Assembly: GCA_038025085.1 (NCBI GenBank)
Contig: CM076140.1
Coordinates: 38,749,501 to 38,813,500, forward strand
DNA: 64,000 nt
Direction: 5' to 3'
Source: Tetragonia tetragonoides
Lineage: Eukaryota > Streptophyta > Magnoliopsida > Caryophyllales > Aizoaceae
The notes under the pieces are model-generated. The model did no database searches. It worked only from the letters and a program-made list of their open reading frames with translations, and had not been told where the DNA came from. Below are positions 21,780 through 33,831 of the stretch, piece by piece (positions within the stretch are counted from its first letter, which is position 1; every line of letters begins with the position of its first letter). The position numbers and the translations under genes are program-made.

Positions 21780-23131
21780 CGAAATCCCACATGAGAACGC
21801 TCCCACCCCTGTTCCCATGGTGATCTCACCCACCCGAGCACCATCTAAGGGGGAAGGATGGAGGGGCAAGGGCACATCCAAAAACCCCGTCCGTGCTAAT
21901 CTCATTGAAGAAAGTGACCCGGAGGAAACTGAGAGTGAGACGGAAGAAGAGGAGTCACTGCCTCCTGTCAAAGGAAAACGCAAAGCCCCTATGGACATGC
22001 GTCTAGCTCGAGATGACGACTCTTACAAGACCTATCCTATTCTAGATGAGATTGTAAAAAGCATTGCTGCTAACTTTGGTCTAAGGAAGCAAACTCATAT
22101 GAAGATGGTCAATGCCGAGTGGTTACAAGACAATGGCTTTGGGGAGATATGGGCAATGATCCAAGCGCAAGGTTGGAAACGTCTCCTCACCGTGTCCAAC
22201 TTCACCCACCCTGGCGAGGTAAACCAATTTTATGCTTCTCTTAAAATACACAAAGGTGTAGGTACTACAATGGTGAATGGAGTAAAGTTTGAGTTTACTA
22301 GTGACACTCTTAAAATTTGTTTACAGCTCTCTCATCATGGGTGGACTCCCTATGTCAAGGGCGATTGGCCTCCTGTCACCCAAACCAATCCCTTGGACAT
22401 TACTAGGCGTCTAGAAGGGGACGACACCATCACGTCCCCTAGGTAACTGACCATCCAAAATAGAGTTGTTCATCGCCTTATTGCACAAAATATAATCCCC
22501 CGCCAAGAACGTTGTACCGGCATAAGTTATCTTGACATGGTCGTCTTAGATTATGTGGTGACCCATAGGAAAATCAACCTTGAAAAACTCATGCTTTATC
22601 ATATAGCCTACTGTAAAAGACATCCAACTCACATTCTTCCTTATACTAGTTTTGTAAGGTACCTCTCCCCGGTGGCTATGCTACTCACCACATTGATGAA
22701 CTAAATTATACCTCCATGAAGGTTATACGGTTTGAATGGGTTAACAATGAGTGGCGTAGGCGTCCCTCCAAACCCAAACATCCCAAGGAACACCCCCCCC
22801 CCCCACAATACGCCCCGAGCACCTCCAATCCCCCACCAAACTTTGATAATCCTGATTCCCACACCTGTTCCTCATGACACTGCCCCACACACCAGATTCA
22901 ACTTGGCACGCAGTGAACGAGGATATGGGTCGTCTCTTCGTTTCTGTGGGCGAGATGCGTGGTGACATGGACATCATGAGTTGGGATGTCAATCATATCG
23001 GTTATATGGCTCGTCGCAGCAACCTTCATGTTCAAGGTCTTCAAGGACAAGTCTCCGACATGGATCGTCGCCAAATCCGGCACCATTCCAAACTCATGGA
23101 TTCCCTCAATTGCTTTAACCGTGACCATTAA
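21780..23131 (+). pseudogene. Main part of the env-like ORF of the Copia element (plant transposon protein-like)
   Basis: This continues the frame begun at 4843. It has a Pro/Lys-rich section, an acidic run (EESDPEETESETEEEESLP) and a folded-looking domain: YKTYPILDEIVKSIAANFG, ...EVNQFYASLKIHKGVG, VNGVKFEFTSDTLKICL. The FYASL...VNGV.FEF pattern recalls the 'putative plant transposon protein' family found in retroelement ORFs. TAA at 22444-22446 interrupts it but the same frame goes on to 22702. After a C11 run near 22800 another frame ends at 23131 with a hydrophilic, coiled-coil-like tail (MSWDVNHIGYMARRSNLHVQ). Position between pol and the polypurine tract is that of the SIRE env-like gene. 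No clear membrane segment was seen, so envelope function is doubtful. Confidence 0.55.
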
Positions 23132-23514
23132 TTTGTTATTTCCTATGGATGATTGTTAATGATACTTTGGACTTATGTTTGCTGGTAGTCATAGCATCAC
23201 TAGATTGATGTTAGAGCTACTTCACTTTGTTTGATTATGCTTGCTTTGAACTTTTGCCTGTGGCATAATTTTCTTCTGAGACTTGACACGTTAAACTTTT
23301 TGATGTTGTCCAAAGGGGGAAAACGTAGGTGATGCTAGTTAATTTAGATTTATCTAGCTAACGTCTTTAGTAGATTATTAAATCTTAACTACTTTAATCT
23401 TTTGTTCAAATACCATGTACGATCACAGTGTGTGCAATCTCCTAGTGTTGCAGGAACGTTCCAGACAAATACAACTGTGTTCTTCTGGTATTAAACATGT
23501 TGTAAGTGACAGGT
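23132..23514 (+). other. Copia 3' untranslated region, left part
   Basis: Non-coding sequence downstream of the env-like ORF, with a purine tract CAAAGGGGGAAAA near 23310. The last 170-175 bases (about 23340-23514) recur at about 32295-32466. Confidence 0.65.
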
Positions 23515-26322
23515 GTAACACCCCGGATTTACTAACAAGTAACTAAATAAAAATGACACAAACTCTGAGCCAAAATTTTGACAGAGTTCCGTTTATAAAT
23601 AGACATCCCAAGTTATCGACATACCGAAACCTGCTTAAACAGAGGATTACAATCAATACCCAAAACAAAAGCGGAAGTCTTCTAATTAATCTGAGGTATC
23701 ACCGCTACACTCACTCACAGAATGAGTGCAAGGCAAACCAAACTAAAATAAATAGTACCAACTTTAATAAAATTAATAATTAGTCTCAACTTTAAACTAA
23801 ACAAATCCCATTCAACAAAATAATAATAATAACAATAGTAATCTCCAAGTCTTAATCCAACTACGAAAGCTTAAATAAAGTTCTCAAGGAAAGAATAATA
23901 AATTCTTCTTTCTAACGTCCTCACTCCAATGCTTATTCATCAAACCCACATGTAAAATATATAAGAAGAGAAACAAGGGAAAACAAAGAAGAAAATCAGC
24001 AAAAGCTGCAACTCTACTCTACCCCGTGAAATTCATTTGCAAACCCTTACCTAGATTTTCCAAACATTTTGTTTAAATTCATTTCATACGCATATAGCAC
24101 CAAAACCAAGCACACACGCAAATCATATATTTATTCATTAATCATTATGCCATCTTGTTTAGAGGAAAGAACGACAAGACAAAATTTCACCAATAGAGAA
24201 GGGATTTCAACCTTTCCATACCATAAATATTTTCACCAACTGGCCAACAAAAGTCTAAAGTGTGCACACTCCCTTTTAAAACCTCTACGGCTTAAAAGGA
24301 CGACAATAGAGTACCACAATATGTCTGTACTCAGTCCAATTTGGACAACCAATATAACCAAACTCATGGGATCAATGCCCTAAGAGTCAAAATGAGTACA
24401 GAGCTTGCGTAGGCAGTAGTCCAGCAAGCCATACAATATCCACCAAATCTATGTCTAACCTTTAGGGGATCCTACCTAAAGGTCTCTTAACCCTCAACAT
24501 AATTTTAATTATCAATGATCATATCAACACACAAAATTCACGTATATCACTTTGATTAAGGTATAATACAAGAATAACCAAATCCAAGTTCCTCGAATTC
24601 CAATAAACCAACCAAAGTGTCATTTTCATTGCTCAATACAAATTCCATCAATAAAACATGTTCGATTGCATTTTAATTGACAGTATACCACCATAATATA
24701 AATATACATAAATTCCACCAATTTCATGCTTTCCAAGTAACCATCTCATATACATTGCTTTGTTGCAGATATATCATTTAATCATGATCATACAACATTA
24801 TTTCCATTAAACATAGTCCAACCAAGCATGCTCATATAATACATTTAGCACATACTCAAACTTTTCATGGGGTTGAGTAAAATTGTAGACATAGAATTAC
24901 CTTAATTCTTGCACTCCAAATAAGCTAACGCAAGCTCCTACTGATCTAGTTGGTGACTTCGGGTCCTGACATCCACAATACGCTAGTATAAGTCTACAAC
25001 TTATAACCAAAATATAAACCTCTTATTAAGGTTTAAGCCTATATAAACAATATGCCCAAATGCTGAAATTTAAATATGAGTATGCAAGTGGCAAAATATA
25101 AAATCTCCAAGTAAATCCCAATTCTGTAGAACCAGAATTTAAAAACCACTACAGACTTTCATGTAGAACAAGTGTTCTCATTTTCCTTGTTTAAACCAGT
25201 AAAATTCTTTTAAGGGAAGAAAACACTACAATACCAACACCACTTATCTGACATTTCGTCTTTTTTTTATTTTTACAAAAACAAGACCCATAAAAGTTCA
25301 CTACCATTCTCCAACAATACTCCCATGATCAAGTAATGATCAACTTGATCATCACTATCACTATGAACCAATCAGCACCAACACGACATTACCCATCCCA
25401 CCTTCATGAACCTCAACATCCTTATGATCATCATGATCAACATCACCCAGAACACTAACAAAACAACACTAATTTACAACAACACCAAATATTACAGCAA
25501 CCTGCACACCATCAAGACACAAATGCTACTGCACACTATCAACCAGACTCCCTTCGACCAACCCCCTACACTACCCGCAGCCACAAACAGACCACCAGCC
25601 ACCGCAAACAGACCCCACAGTGGTCCGACAACAGCTCAAAACAGTGGTTTGACAGCCGCAAGATGATTTCGGCAAAACAATTTTTTTTTTAAAGCACAAT
25701 CACACTACCCATAAAATCCATTGAATCAAAAAGCAGAGGAAATCAATTGACAATTTATACAGACATACCAAAATCCCCCAGTTTCTAAAAACAATCTGTA
25801 TATAATATGTTTTCCATAAAAGCTCAGAAAACAAAACATTAACTACTAAATAGAATTGAATTAATCGATTAAATCAAGACTTAGATATGACTACTTACAG
25901 TTCATATCAATTTGAACGAAAGACTACAATTGAACTTACTTGAGTACGGAATCCAACTTGAATCAACAGCCAAGCACAATTAGGGTGAAAAACTTGAACA
26001 TAAATTGCCTTTTCTTTTGATACGTGAAAACAATAGCTAGGTTTTTCTTTTTGAACTGAAGTAAAGAGAAGAAAGAGACGTGAAAGAGAGGAAGTAGGAA
26101 CAAAACCAATTTCAATTGACTCCTTCCTCTTTTCCACGTTTTGTTCTGTTTTTTTTTTTTTAATTTCATTTTTTTTACTCAATAATCCGAAATTAACTTT
26201 AGAACATAAAACATCCAAAATAATGACTAACCAAAAATTCCAAAGAGTCCCAATATTAATAATAAATAGCACTTTTCTCAATAAAATGAATTTTCTTTTT
26301 AATAAAAATTCGGGATGTTACA
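23515..26322 (-). repeat. 3' LTR (left copy) of the minus-strand element, long form
   Basis: On the minus strand it starts TGTAACATCCCGAATTTTTATT at 26322, directly after polypurine tract GGGGGATAGAA. The part from 26322 down to about 25784 matches the right LTR. I take the sequence on to 23515, which ends GGGGTGTTACA on the minus strand, as the rest of the same LTR. That ending matches the ends of the other Tekay LTRs in this window, and the length of 2.8 kb is similar to theirs. The alternative is a 540-base LTR beside an unrelated 2.3-kb insertion. Short ORFs here are not credible. Confidence 0.6.
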
Positions 26323-26335
26323 TTCTATCCCCCTT
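26323..26335 (-). other. Polypurine tract of the minus-strand element
   Basis: Minus strand reads AAGGGGGATAGAA immediately before the 3' LTR start at 26322. Confidence 0.7.
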
Positions 26336-26492
26336 AAAAGAAGTTTCATCCCAAAACTTACAAACCAATACAAACTTCAGAACATATGCAATGCAACCAT
26401 GATGCAAGTGTTATGCATTTCTATGTGGATGTTACACCCTTCCCCCCTTTAAAAGGTTTCTTCCCCGAAACTAGAGTAAATAATTACCTTTT

Positions 26493-29400
26493 TCAAACAA
26501 GTATTAGAATAACGTTTACGCATATCCTCCTCTGTTTCCCATGTAGCTTCCTCAATCTTATGATTTCTCCATAGAACTTTAACCAACTTAATCTCAGAAC
26601 TACGAGTTTTCTTAGTCTTTTCATCAAGGACTTAACTGGTTTGGTTTTCTCTCCAAGGATCTCAGCAGGTTGTTCCTCATAGGTCAATGTTTCATCCAAT
26701 TTAACAGTCTCAGGTTGAAGAACATGGGTGGGGTCATGATGATACTTTCGAAGTTGAGAGACGTGAAATAAATTGTGTACTCTCTCTAATTCCATAGGCA
26801 ACGCCAATCTATAAGCCATCTCACCCACTCGTTCTAAAATCTCAAATGGCCCAATGTACTTAGGGCTAAGCTTGCCCTTCCTTCCAAATCTCATAACACC
26901 TCTAGTGGGAGAAACCTTAAGCAGAACTTTCTCTCCCACCTCAAACTCTTCTTGCCTACGGTGTTGATCCGCTAAGTTTTCTGACTATCCTGAGCGACCC
27001 TCATCTTTGCTTGAATCAATTTCACTTGCTCTACGGTCTCTTGAATAAACTCTGGCCTAAAACTACTGTCTCACTAATGTCATTCCAACATGTCGGTGTC
27101 CTGCACTTCCTCCCGTACAGAGCCACGTAAGGAGCTCTATCGATGCTTGTATGGTAACTATTATTGTAGGAGAACTCCACCAAGGGTAGACTCTTCTCCC
27201 ACGAATCCTTGAATTCCAACGCACAAGCCCTCAACATATCTTCCAATGTCTAAATTGTTCTTTCAGTCTGATCAGCAGTTGCAGGATGAAACGTTGTGCT
27301 AAACTTCAATTTAGTCTCAAAGGCCATTTTGTAATTTTTCCCAAAAGTTCGACAAGAACCTCGTGTCTCTATCTGACACTATGTCCTTTGGTACTCCATG
27401 TAGTCTCAAAACCTCTCTAACATAAGCCTCAGCTAGTTGATCCATGGTCCACGTGTCTTTCATTGGTATGAATCTAGCCGTCTTGGTTAATCTATCCACA
27501 ATAACCCAAATAGTATTCTTCCCCGTCTTGTTCTTTGGTAACCCTGTCACAAAATCCATAGAAATGGAGTCCCATTTCCATCCAGGGACCTCCAATGGTT
27601 GAACAAGACCTCCAGGTCGTCGATGTTCGATCTTGATTTTCTGACACACAAGACATTTAGCAACAAACTTCGCTATTTTCCTCTTTATATTCTGCCACCA
27701 AAATTAAACTTTGAGATCCTTGTACAACTTGTCACCCCCTGGGTGAACTGAGGATGCTGTACCATGGGCCTCCTCCATGATCTTTCTCTTAAGCTCTGTG
27801 TTATCTGGAACGCACCATCTTCCTTTACATTTAATAGTCCCATCGTCACAAATCTCGAAGTCTGCAGCTTTACCCTTACCTATCTTTTCTCGCATCTTTT
27901 CCAACTCAGCATCTCCCGGTTGTAGTTGCAGTATCTCTTCGTAGATTGATGGTCTCACTGTGAAGGCATTCAACTGAATTTGAGTCTCTCCCTGTTCCAC
28001 AAACTGCAAGTCCAGCTTCCTAAACTCCTCACATAGTTCATCAGGCAAAACTCTCATAGCGTTAGCCGAATGAGAGGTCTTTCTACTTAACCCGTCGACC
28101 ACCAGGTTGGCCTTGCTCTCGTGATACTGGATATCTATGTCATACTGGGCTATCAACTCCAACCACCTTCGCTGTCGCATATTGAGCTCCCTTTGAGTGA
28201 AGATGTATTTCAAACTTTTATGGTCTGTGAAGACCTTGCTTTGTGCCCCATACAAGTAGTGTTGCCATATCTTCAAGGCAAAGACTACCGCAGCCAACTC
28301 CATATCATGGGTGGGATAATTTTTCTCGTGCACCTTTAGTTGACGAGAAGCATAAGCAACCACACGGCCATTCTGCATAAGAACGCAGCCCAATCCATTC
28401 TTTGAGGCGTCACTATAGACGTCAAATCCCTCTGTTCCTGTTGGCAATGTCAATATTGGCGCCGTTGTGAGTCTTTTCTTCAATTCTTTGAAAGCCTCTT
28501 CACACTCTCCACTCCATACAAACTTTGTTGTCTTCTTCATGAGGTTTGTGATCGGTCTCGCTATCTTGGAAAAATCTTGAACGAACCTCCTATAGTAGCC
28601 TGCCAACCCTAGAAAACTCCTCACCTCAGTCACAGTAGTAGGTTGCGGCCAATCCATCACTACCTTAATCTTACTTGGGTCCACAGCAACTCCTTCCTTT
28701 GAGATTATATGGCCAAGGAAAGCCACTGTCTCTAACCAAAATTCGCATTTCGAATACTTAGCATAAAGCTTCTTCTCTCTTAAGACCCCCAAAATTGTCC
28801 TCAAATGCCTTGAATGTTCCTCCCGGTTCCTCGAATAAATCAATATGTCATCAATAAACACTACCATAAAGTTATCCAAGTATGGTTGAAATGTCCGATT
28901 CATTAGGTCCATAAACTTAGCTGGAGCATTCGTCAAACCAAAAGGCATGACTGTGAACTCGTAGTGGCCATAGCGAGTCCTAAAAGTTGTCTTAGGGATA
29001 TCCTTCTCATCAGTCCTAAGCTGATGGTAACCCGATCGCAGATCGATCTTGGAGAACATTCCTGCCCCTTGCAATTGATCAAATAAGTCATCAATCCTAG
29101 GTAGAGGGTACTTATTCTTAATCGTGACTTTGTTCAACTCCCTATAGTCGATACAGAGTCTCAAACTCCCATCTTTCTTCTTAACGAACAACACAGACGC
29201 TCCCCAGGGTGATACACTAGGTCTAACATATCCCTTTTCCAACAGTTCCTCTAATTGAGTCTTGAGTTCCTTCATTTTAGCAGGTGCCATCCTGTAGGGT
29301 GCTCTCGAAATAGGTGTTGTCCCTGGTAGCAAGTCGATCTCAAAAGAAACTTCTCGTTCCAGTGGCATTCCAGGAATTTCCTCTGGAAAGACATCCGGAG

Positions 29401-29860
29401 TTTCATTCACCAGGGATATTAGCTAACTCTTCATCCATAGTACTCACATCCTTCACAAAACAGAGATATCCTGGGTACCCATTCCGTATATATGTCATAG
29501 CCCTCATCACTGACACCACTCCAATCCCTGGCTTCCTCACAATCCCTCGATAAGAGATCCTACCTCCCTTAGGTCCCCTAAGGGAAATATTTTGTTTATG
29601 ATAGTCAATATGCGCTCTATACTCACTAAGCCAGTCCATACCCAAAATGGCATCAAGATCCGAAAGTGGAAATTTGTATCAAACCTCCTGGTAATTCTGT
29701 TCCAGCAATGTTCACTGGAACCTTGGGGTGTAAGGTAGAGCACTTGACCACCACTCCAGAGGGAAATGGTAATCTCAGAATTAATAGGTCTAATGTTTCC
29801 CATCCCTGTTTTCTTAACAAATGAATCTGAAATAAAAGAATGGGGTGCGCCAGAATCAAA
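26493..29860 (-). pseudogene. Ty3/gypsy pol: protease, RT, RNase H, integrase, tail
   Basis: Protease motif LFDSGAPHS is near 29850. A frameshift near 29690 precedes GMDWLSEYRAHIDYH. The long open block 29410-27704 holds RT ([25 protein letters not shown], catalytic [11 protein letters not shown] near 28860) and RNase H ([26 protein letters not shown]), ending in integrase [12 protein letters not shown]. After a break the core follows (CQKIKIEHRRPGG, SMDFVTGLP, SDRDTRF, 27649-27317), then a frameshift, a TAG near 27250 and [12 protein letters not shown] (27246-27031). The tail ORF 26939-26493 has LFHVSQLRKYHHDPTH and LTYEEQPAEIL, then loses frame in the chromodomain-like part. The third catalytic block is altered (ADQTERTI where relatives have DGQTERTI). 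Confidence 0.9.
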
Positions 29861-31056
29861 AAGTACATAAGCTGGTGTAGAATGAATTGGAAACATACCC
29901 GTCACCACATTGGCCTTAGCATTGGTCTGTGCTCGATTCATCACCTTTATGCGACCACCAACCTTATTCCCATTCTGGCCCTGAAATTTGTTTCCATGCT
30001 TACCATTCTGATTACCCCCATTTTGCCTCTGAACCTGCTGATTACCCCCAATTGGGGCCTGGTTATTGTTCCCCTGGTTCCTATTTCCTTGCCATGTTCC
30101 CCCATTACCCTTCTTGGTACACTCAAAAGACCTATGCCCATTTCCTCCACAGTCGAAGCAAGTGACTAGTTCACCCTTACAGTCAGTCCCCGGGTGATTC
30201 TGGTTAAACCTCTTGTAGTAGTAAGGCCTTGTCTTGTTGCCGTTGTTACCATTGTTACCGTTGTTGTTCCTCTGGAATCCCTGCCCACTATTGTTTCCAT
30301 GATTGTTCCTTTGGTAGTTGTTATTACGCTGGTGACCACCCTGATTGTTACCACCTTGCTGATTATTACCACCTTGCTGATTGTTACCCTGGTGGCCATT
30401 ACCCTGGTTCCCCACATTGAATCGCCCTTTCTTTTCACCACCGTTATAATGACCCTCATGCCTTCTTTTCCCAGCATTCACAACATCTGCAAGCTCATCA
30501 ATAGAGGTTAAATGGCATGCCCTATTGTAGGCTTCCTCATAACTGTCAAATATGGCTCACCGAAAGCTCTTTGTATCTTAAAATTAAGACCATGCTGAAA
30601 TTTCAAAGCTCTCGAGCTATTATCTGGCACAATGTTTGGAGCAAAACGGGCTAATTCATCAAATTTTGCAGCATAATCCTGGACATACATTTTCCCCTGA
30701 AACAGTTGGGCGAATTCAGTGTACTTCTTTTGCTTCAAGTATTCAGGATAAAACTTTTCCCGAAGAGCATCCTGAAGTCTAACCCAAGTCAACCCTCCTT
30801 CCTGGTTAGCAAAAGATGCCCTTAAAGCTACCCGATTCTTGACCCACCAGACGTCTGCTTCCTTCTTCAGATAAAGGGTAGCAACTTCAACTTTCTGTTC
30901 CTCTGGACATGCCGTTGCAGCAAACGTCTTGTCCATCTCTCTCAACCAGTCTTCTAGTAAGGACGGGTCCTCTTTCCCCTCAAACACAATCGGGTGGTGA
31001 GAGGCTATCCTCTTAGCAACTGAGGCTAGGTTATTACCATTTTGTTGCTGAAGCAT
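29861..31056 (-). pseudogene. Retrotransposon gag with CCHC zinc knuckle
   Basis: The minus-strand ORF from 31056 has the gag core FEGKEDPSLLEDWLREMDKTF, LKKEADVWWVKN, LREKFYPEYLKQKK and YAAKFDELARFAPN. A frameshift near 30520 follows. From 30481 an Asn/Gly-rich section leads to the knuckle CFDCGGNGHRSFEC and then directly into protease. It is the same kind of gag as at 9725-10857. Confidence 0.85.
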
Positions 31057-31640
31057 CGCGGCAATAGTCGCTGGGATGCAGCCAATTGTTGTAACAAGAC
31101 ATTGGGATCTATAGGATTGGCCATTACTTCTCGGGATTGAGATCGTGTTCGGCGTCTATAAATCGAGTTATGTCTTTGCATTCACAACCTATAACAATAA
31201 ATGGGTATTAATCACCCGCTCTTAACTCACATAATTTAATTCAATAAACTCCAAAGGAGAGCCACCATTCAAGTTAAACAATAAATTCCATTCCACATAA
31301 TCCGCCATTTACTCAATTTGAGTAAGAAAAAAAAATAATCCACCATTTCCACATGAGCAACAGATTTCATAACTCAGCAACTTCATATACAGAATCCATA
31401 ATTTAAAATCAGAATTTTTGTGCTCAAACTATAAATCAATTTCCATTGAGATCATAATAATAAAGTATTCCAAATGGGTTAGTACCCACTTGAGCACTTC
31501 AAAAACCCATAAAAACAGAAAAGAATAACCACACTTTTCGGCTTAGTAGTACGTTTTATTCACATAATCCTATTCTCATTACTATTTTCAATTTCCTTAA
31601 TTTATACACCAAATATAATTTAGTGTTGACCTTAACCTAG
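31057..31640 (-). other. Leader between primer site and gag, minus-strand element
   Basis: AT-rich leader of about 580 bases without an ORF. The plus-strand element has its extra ORF in the equivalent place. Confidence 0.5.
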
Positions 31641-31653
31641 AGCTCTGATACCA
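31641..31653 (-). other. Primer-binding site for initiator-Met tRNA
   Basis: Minus strand TGGTATCAGAGCT lies three bases after the 5' LTR end at 31657, the standard plant primer site. Confidence 0.85.
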
Positions 31654-31656
31654 ATT

Positions 31657-32195
31657 TGTAAAAACAATCTGTATATAATCTATTTTCCATAAAAGCTCAG
31701 AAAACAAAACATTAACAACTAAATAGAATTGAATTAATCGATTGAATCAAGACTTAGATATGACTACTTACAGTTCATATCAATTTGAACAAAAGACTAT
31801 ATTTGAACTTACTTGAGTACGGAATCCAACTTGAATCAACAGCCAAGCACAATTAGGGTGAAAAACTTGAACAGAAATCGCCTTTTCTTTTGATACGTGA
31901 AAACAATAGCTAGATTTTTCTTTTTGAACTGAAGTAAAGAGAAGAAAGAGATGTGAAAGAGAGGAAGTAGGAAGAAAACCAATTTCAATTGACTCCTTCC
32001 TCTTTTCCACAGTTTGTTTGTTTTTTTATTATTTTTTCTAATTTAATTTTTTTACTCAATAATCCGAAATTAACTTTAAAACATAAAACACCCAAAATAA
32101 TGACTAACCAAAAATTCCAATGAGTCCCAATATTAATAATAAATAGTACTTTTCTCAATAAAATGAATTTTCTTTTTAATAAAAATTCGGGATGT
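31657..32195 (-). repeat. 5' LTR (right copy) of the minus-strand element, short form
   Basis: About 540 bases nearly identical to 25784-26322. On the minus strand it ends ...GTTTTTACA right next to the primer site, so its functional end is in place although it lacks the 2.27 kb seen in the left copy. It also has a shortened start (GGGATGTA where the left copy has GGGATGTTACA). Confidence 0.75.
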
Positions 32196-32295
32196 AGATT
32201 ATTAAATTTAAATCTAATAATTTGAATCAAGACTTAGATATGACTACTTACAGGCCCAATAATTTTCTTTTCTCAATTCAGAATTTTCTTTTTAA
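32196..32295. repeat. Scrambled LTR pieces at the right junction
   Basis: AATCAAGACTTAGATATGAC (LTR-internal, also at 31746) is joined to CCCAATAATTTTCTTTTCTC and GAATTTTCTTTTTAAT, which resemble the LTR start region. A near-palindrome GATTATTAAATTTAAATCTAATAA sits at the joint. It looks like a third, mostly deleted LTR copy. Confidence 0.5.
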
Positions 32296-32610
32296 TTTAG
32301 ATTTATCTAGCTAAAGTCTTTAGTAGATTATTAAATCTTAACTACTTTAATTTTTTGTTCAAATACCATGTACGATCACAGTGTGTGCAATCTCCTAGTG
32401 TTGCAGGAACGTTCCAGACAAATACAACTGTGTTCTCCTGGTATTAAACATGTTGCAGGTGACAGGGGAGGAAATAATCTATTCACTATGAATAGAAAGC
32501 TCACCTATGGTGTCATATATTATCTCCACCGTACTCTTATATGTCTTGACCTTGAACGTTTTGACATATAGCACATCACACAAGTTTGCCATCATCAAAA
32601 AGGGGGAAAT
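32296..32610 (+). other. Copia 3' untranslated region, right part, with polypurine tract
   Basis: The first 170 bases repeat about 23340-23514. The rest carries on the Copia sequence to AAAAAGGGGGAAA at 32597-32609, the polypurine tract next to the 3' LTR. Confidence 0.75.
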
Positions 32611-33831
32611 TGTTGGGACATTTGATCTTAAGGTAAGTTTTGATGCTAACAAACTATTATAATGTGTGATGTATTTGACTTGTTTTCTAGTACTTTCAGG
32701 TTTCATTCAAGAGCTTGGTTGGAGATCAACAAGAAACAAGTCTAGACAAAGTTTTCTCTGGCAACTTAGATATATTTTAGAGAAAATGTTAAAGTGTGCT
32801 TCAAAGGGACCGTTACCTAACATATTGGCAATAACAGACTAAGGTTGCTACATGCGTGTGAATAGGACGGTTCTAGGATCCCAGTAATTCCTAGAAGCAG
32901 AGTCCTACTAATACACACACAGCAAGAGTTCAACAAGAAAATGTTGTTAGAATTAATCTTAACAATTGTTTTCTGTTTTTAAAAGATAAAATCTGTTTCT
33001 AAAATCTTATCTCTCTAGCTAACAGTTTTCATGTTAATACTTTATGTTTTTATAAAACTCTAGTCACTAGAAAGACTACTCCTAAAAGGACTCTTGTTTC
33101 AACTGATTTTAGAAACGTTCCACCAAGTCTATCTTATCAAAATCAGTTTTGAGAATATTAAGCTTTTACGTTAGGTAAGTTATTAGCAATATTATCTTGC
33201 TAAGTTATTAAACGTTCTAGCTAATTAAAAGGAAAAAATAAGTTTCTATTTTGTTTTTCTAAAAATAAGGAATGTGTTTGCTTTAATATAAAAACAGAAA
33301 CTCAACACTCTTTTCCTTTACATCTCTCTAGCTTTCAGTTTGAACGACATTTTTGATTGAGAGAATCAAGCAAGAGTTTCACTAAGTCTTATTGCCAATT
33401 GATCTAAGTAACGCTCTTACTTGCAAGTACACTATAGGTCTCATTTGTACCTTTTCGCTTATTAAAGTATTCAAGGTAAACCGTTGCCACACCTCAAGGC
33501 AACTTGAGTAAGTTGTCCTTTGTACTTAGGAGAGCTCCTAGGTAAGTTTGGCTTAGTAGAGCTACCAGGTTCGTGGATCATATTAGAGTTAATGTGATCG
33601 AGTTGTAAACATTACTGATTAAGAGAAGTAGTGTTTTAAAGTCCTTCGGGCCGAGGTTTTTATCTTTGTTGTTAAGAGTTTTCCTCGTAAAATCGCGTGT
33701 GCTTTACTTGTTGCTTTTAGTTCTTATTTCGCTTAATTGTTTTAATTTACTTAATCTAATTAATCGAAAAAATAGGCATATTTCCGCAATTATATTTAGT
33801 TCACAATTCACCCCCATCTTGTGCACTAACA
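32611..33831 (+). repeat. 3' LTR of the SIRE-like Copia element
   Basis: It starts TGTTGGGACATTTG right after the polypurine tract and ends GTGCACTAACA, so the ends form the inverted pair TGTTGG/CTAACA, as usual for this group. Length is 1221 bases. The 5' LTR lies left of the window, so age and target duplication cannot be read. It ends about 2 kb before the ALY start codon and in the same orientation. Confidence 0.8.

Larger units (their letters stand above)
23515..32195 (-). mobile_element. Minus-strand Tekay-like Ty3/gypsy element inserted in the Copia 3' region
   Basis: Read on the minus strand it has a right (5') LTR, a primer site, gag, protease, RT, RNase H, integrase and a chromodomain-like tail, then a polypurine tract and the left (3') LTR. 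RT and the integrase tail are close relatives of the plus-strand element at 5272-16920, but the LTRs differ and there is no extra ORF upstream of gag. Several frameshifts and stops disable it. Its outer ends are irregular: see the LTR entries and the findings. Confidence 0.85.

Noticed and set aside
23820..23840. Short TAA/ATA runs and other direct repeats considered as CRISPR-like arrays
   Set aside because: No regular spacer structure, and this is plant nuclear DNA.
25907..26281. 124-codon minus-strand ORF, repeated at 31780-32010
   Set aside because: It lies entirely in the LTR and recurs in its partner with frame changes, so it is LTR sequence, not a gene.
30166..30511. Plus- and minus-strand ORFs rich in Val/Thr/Met opposite gag
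   Set aside because: Shadow of the minus-strand gag repeats.
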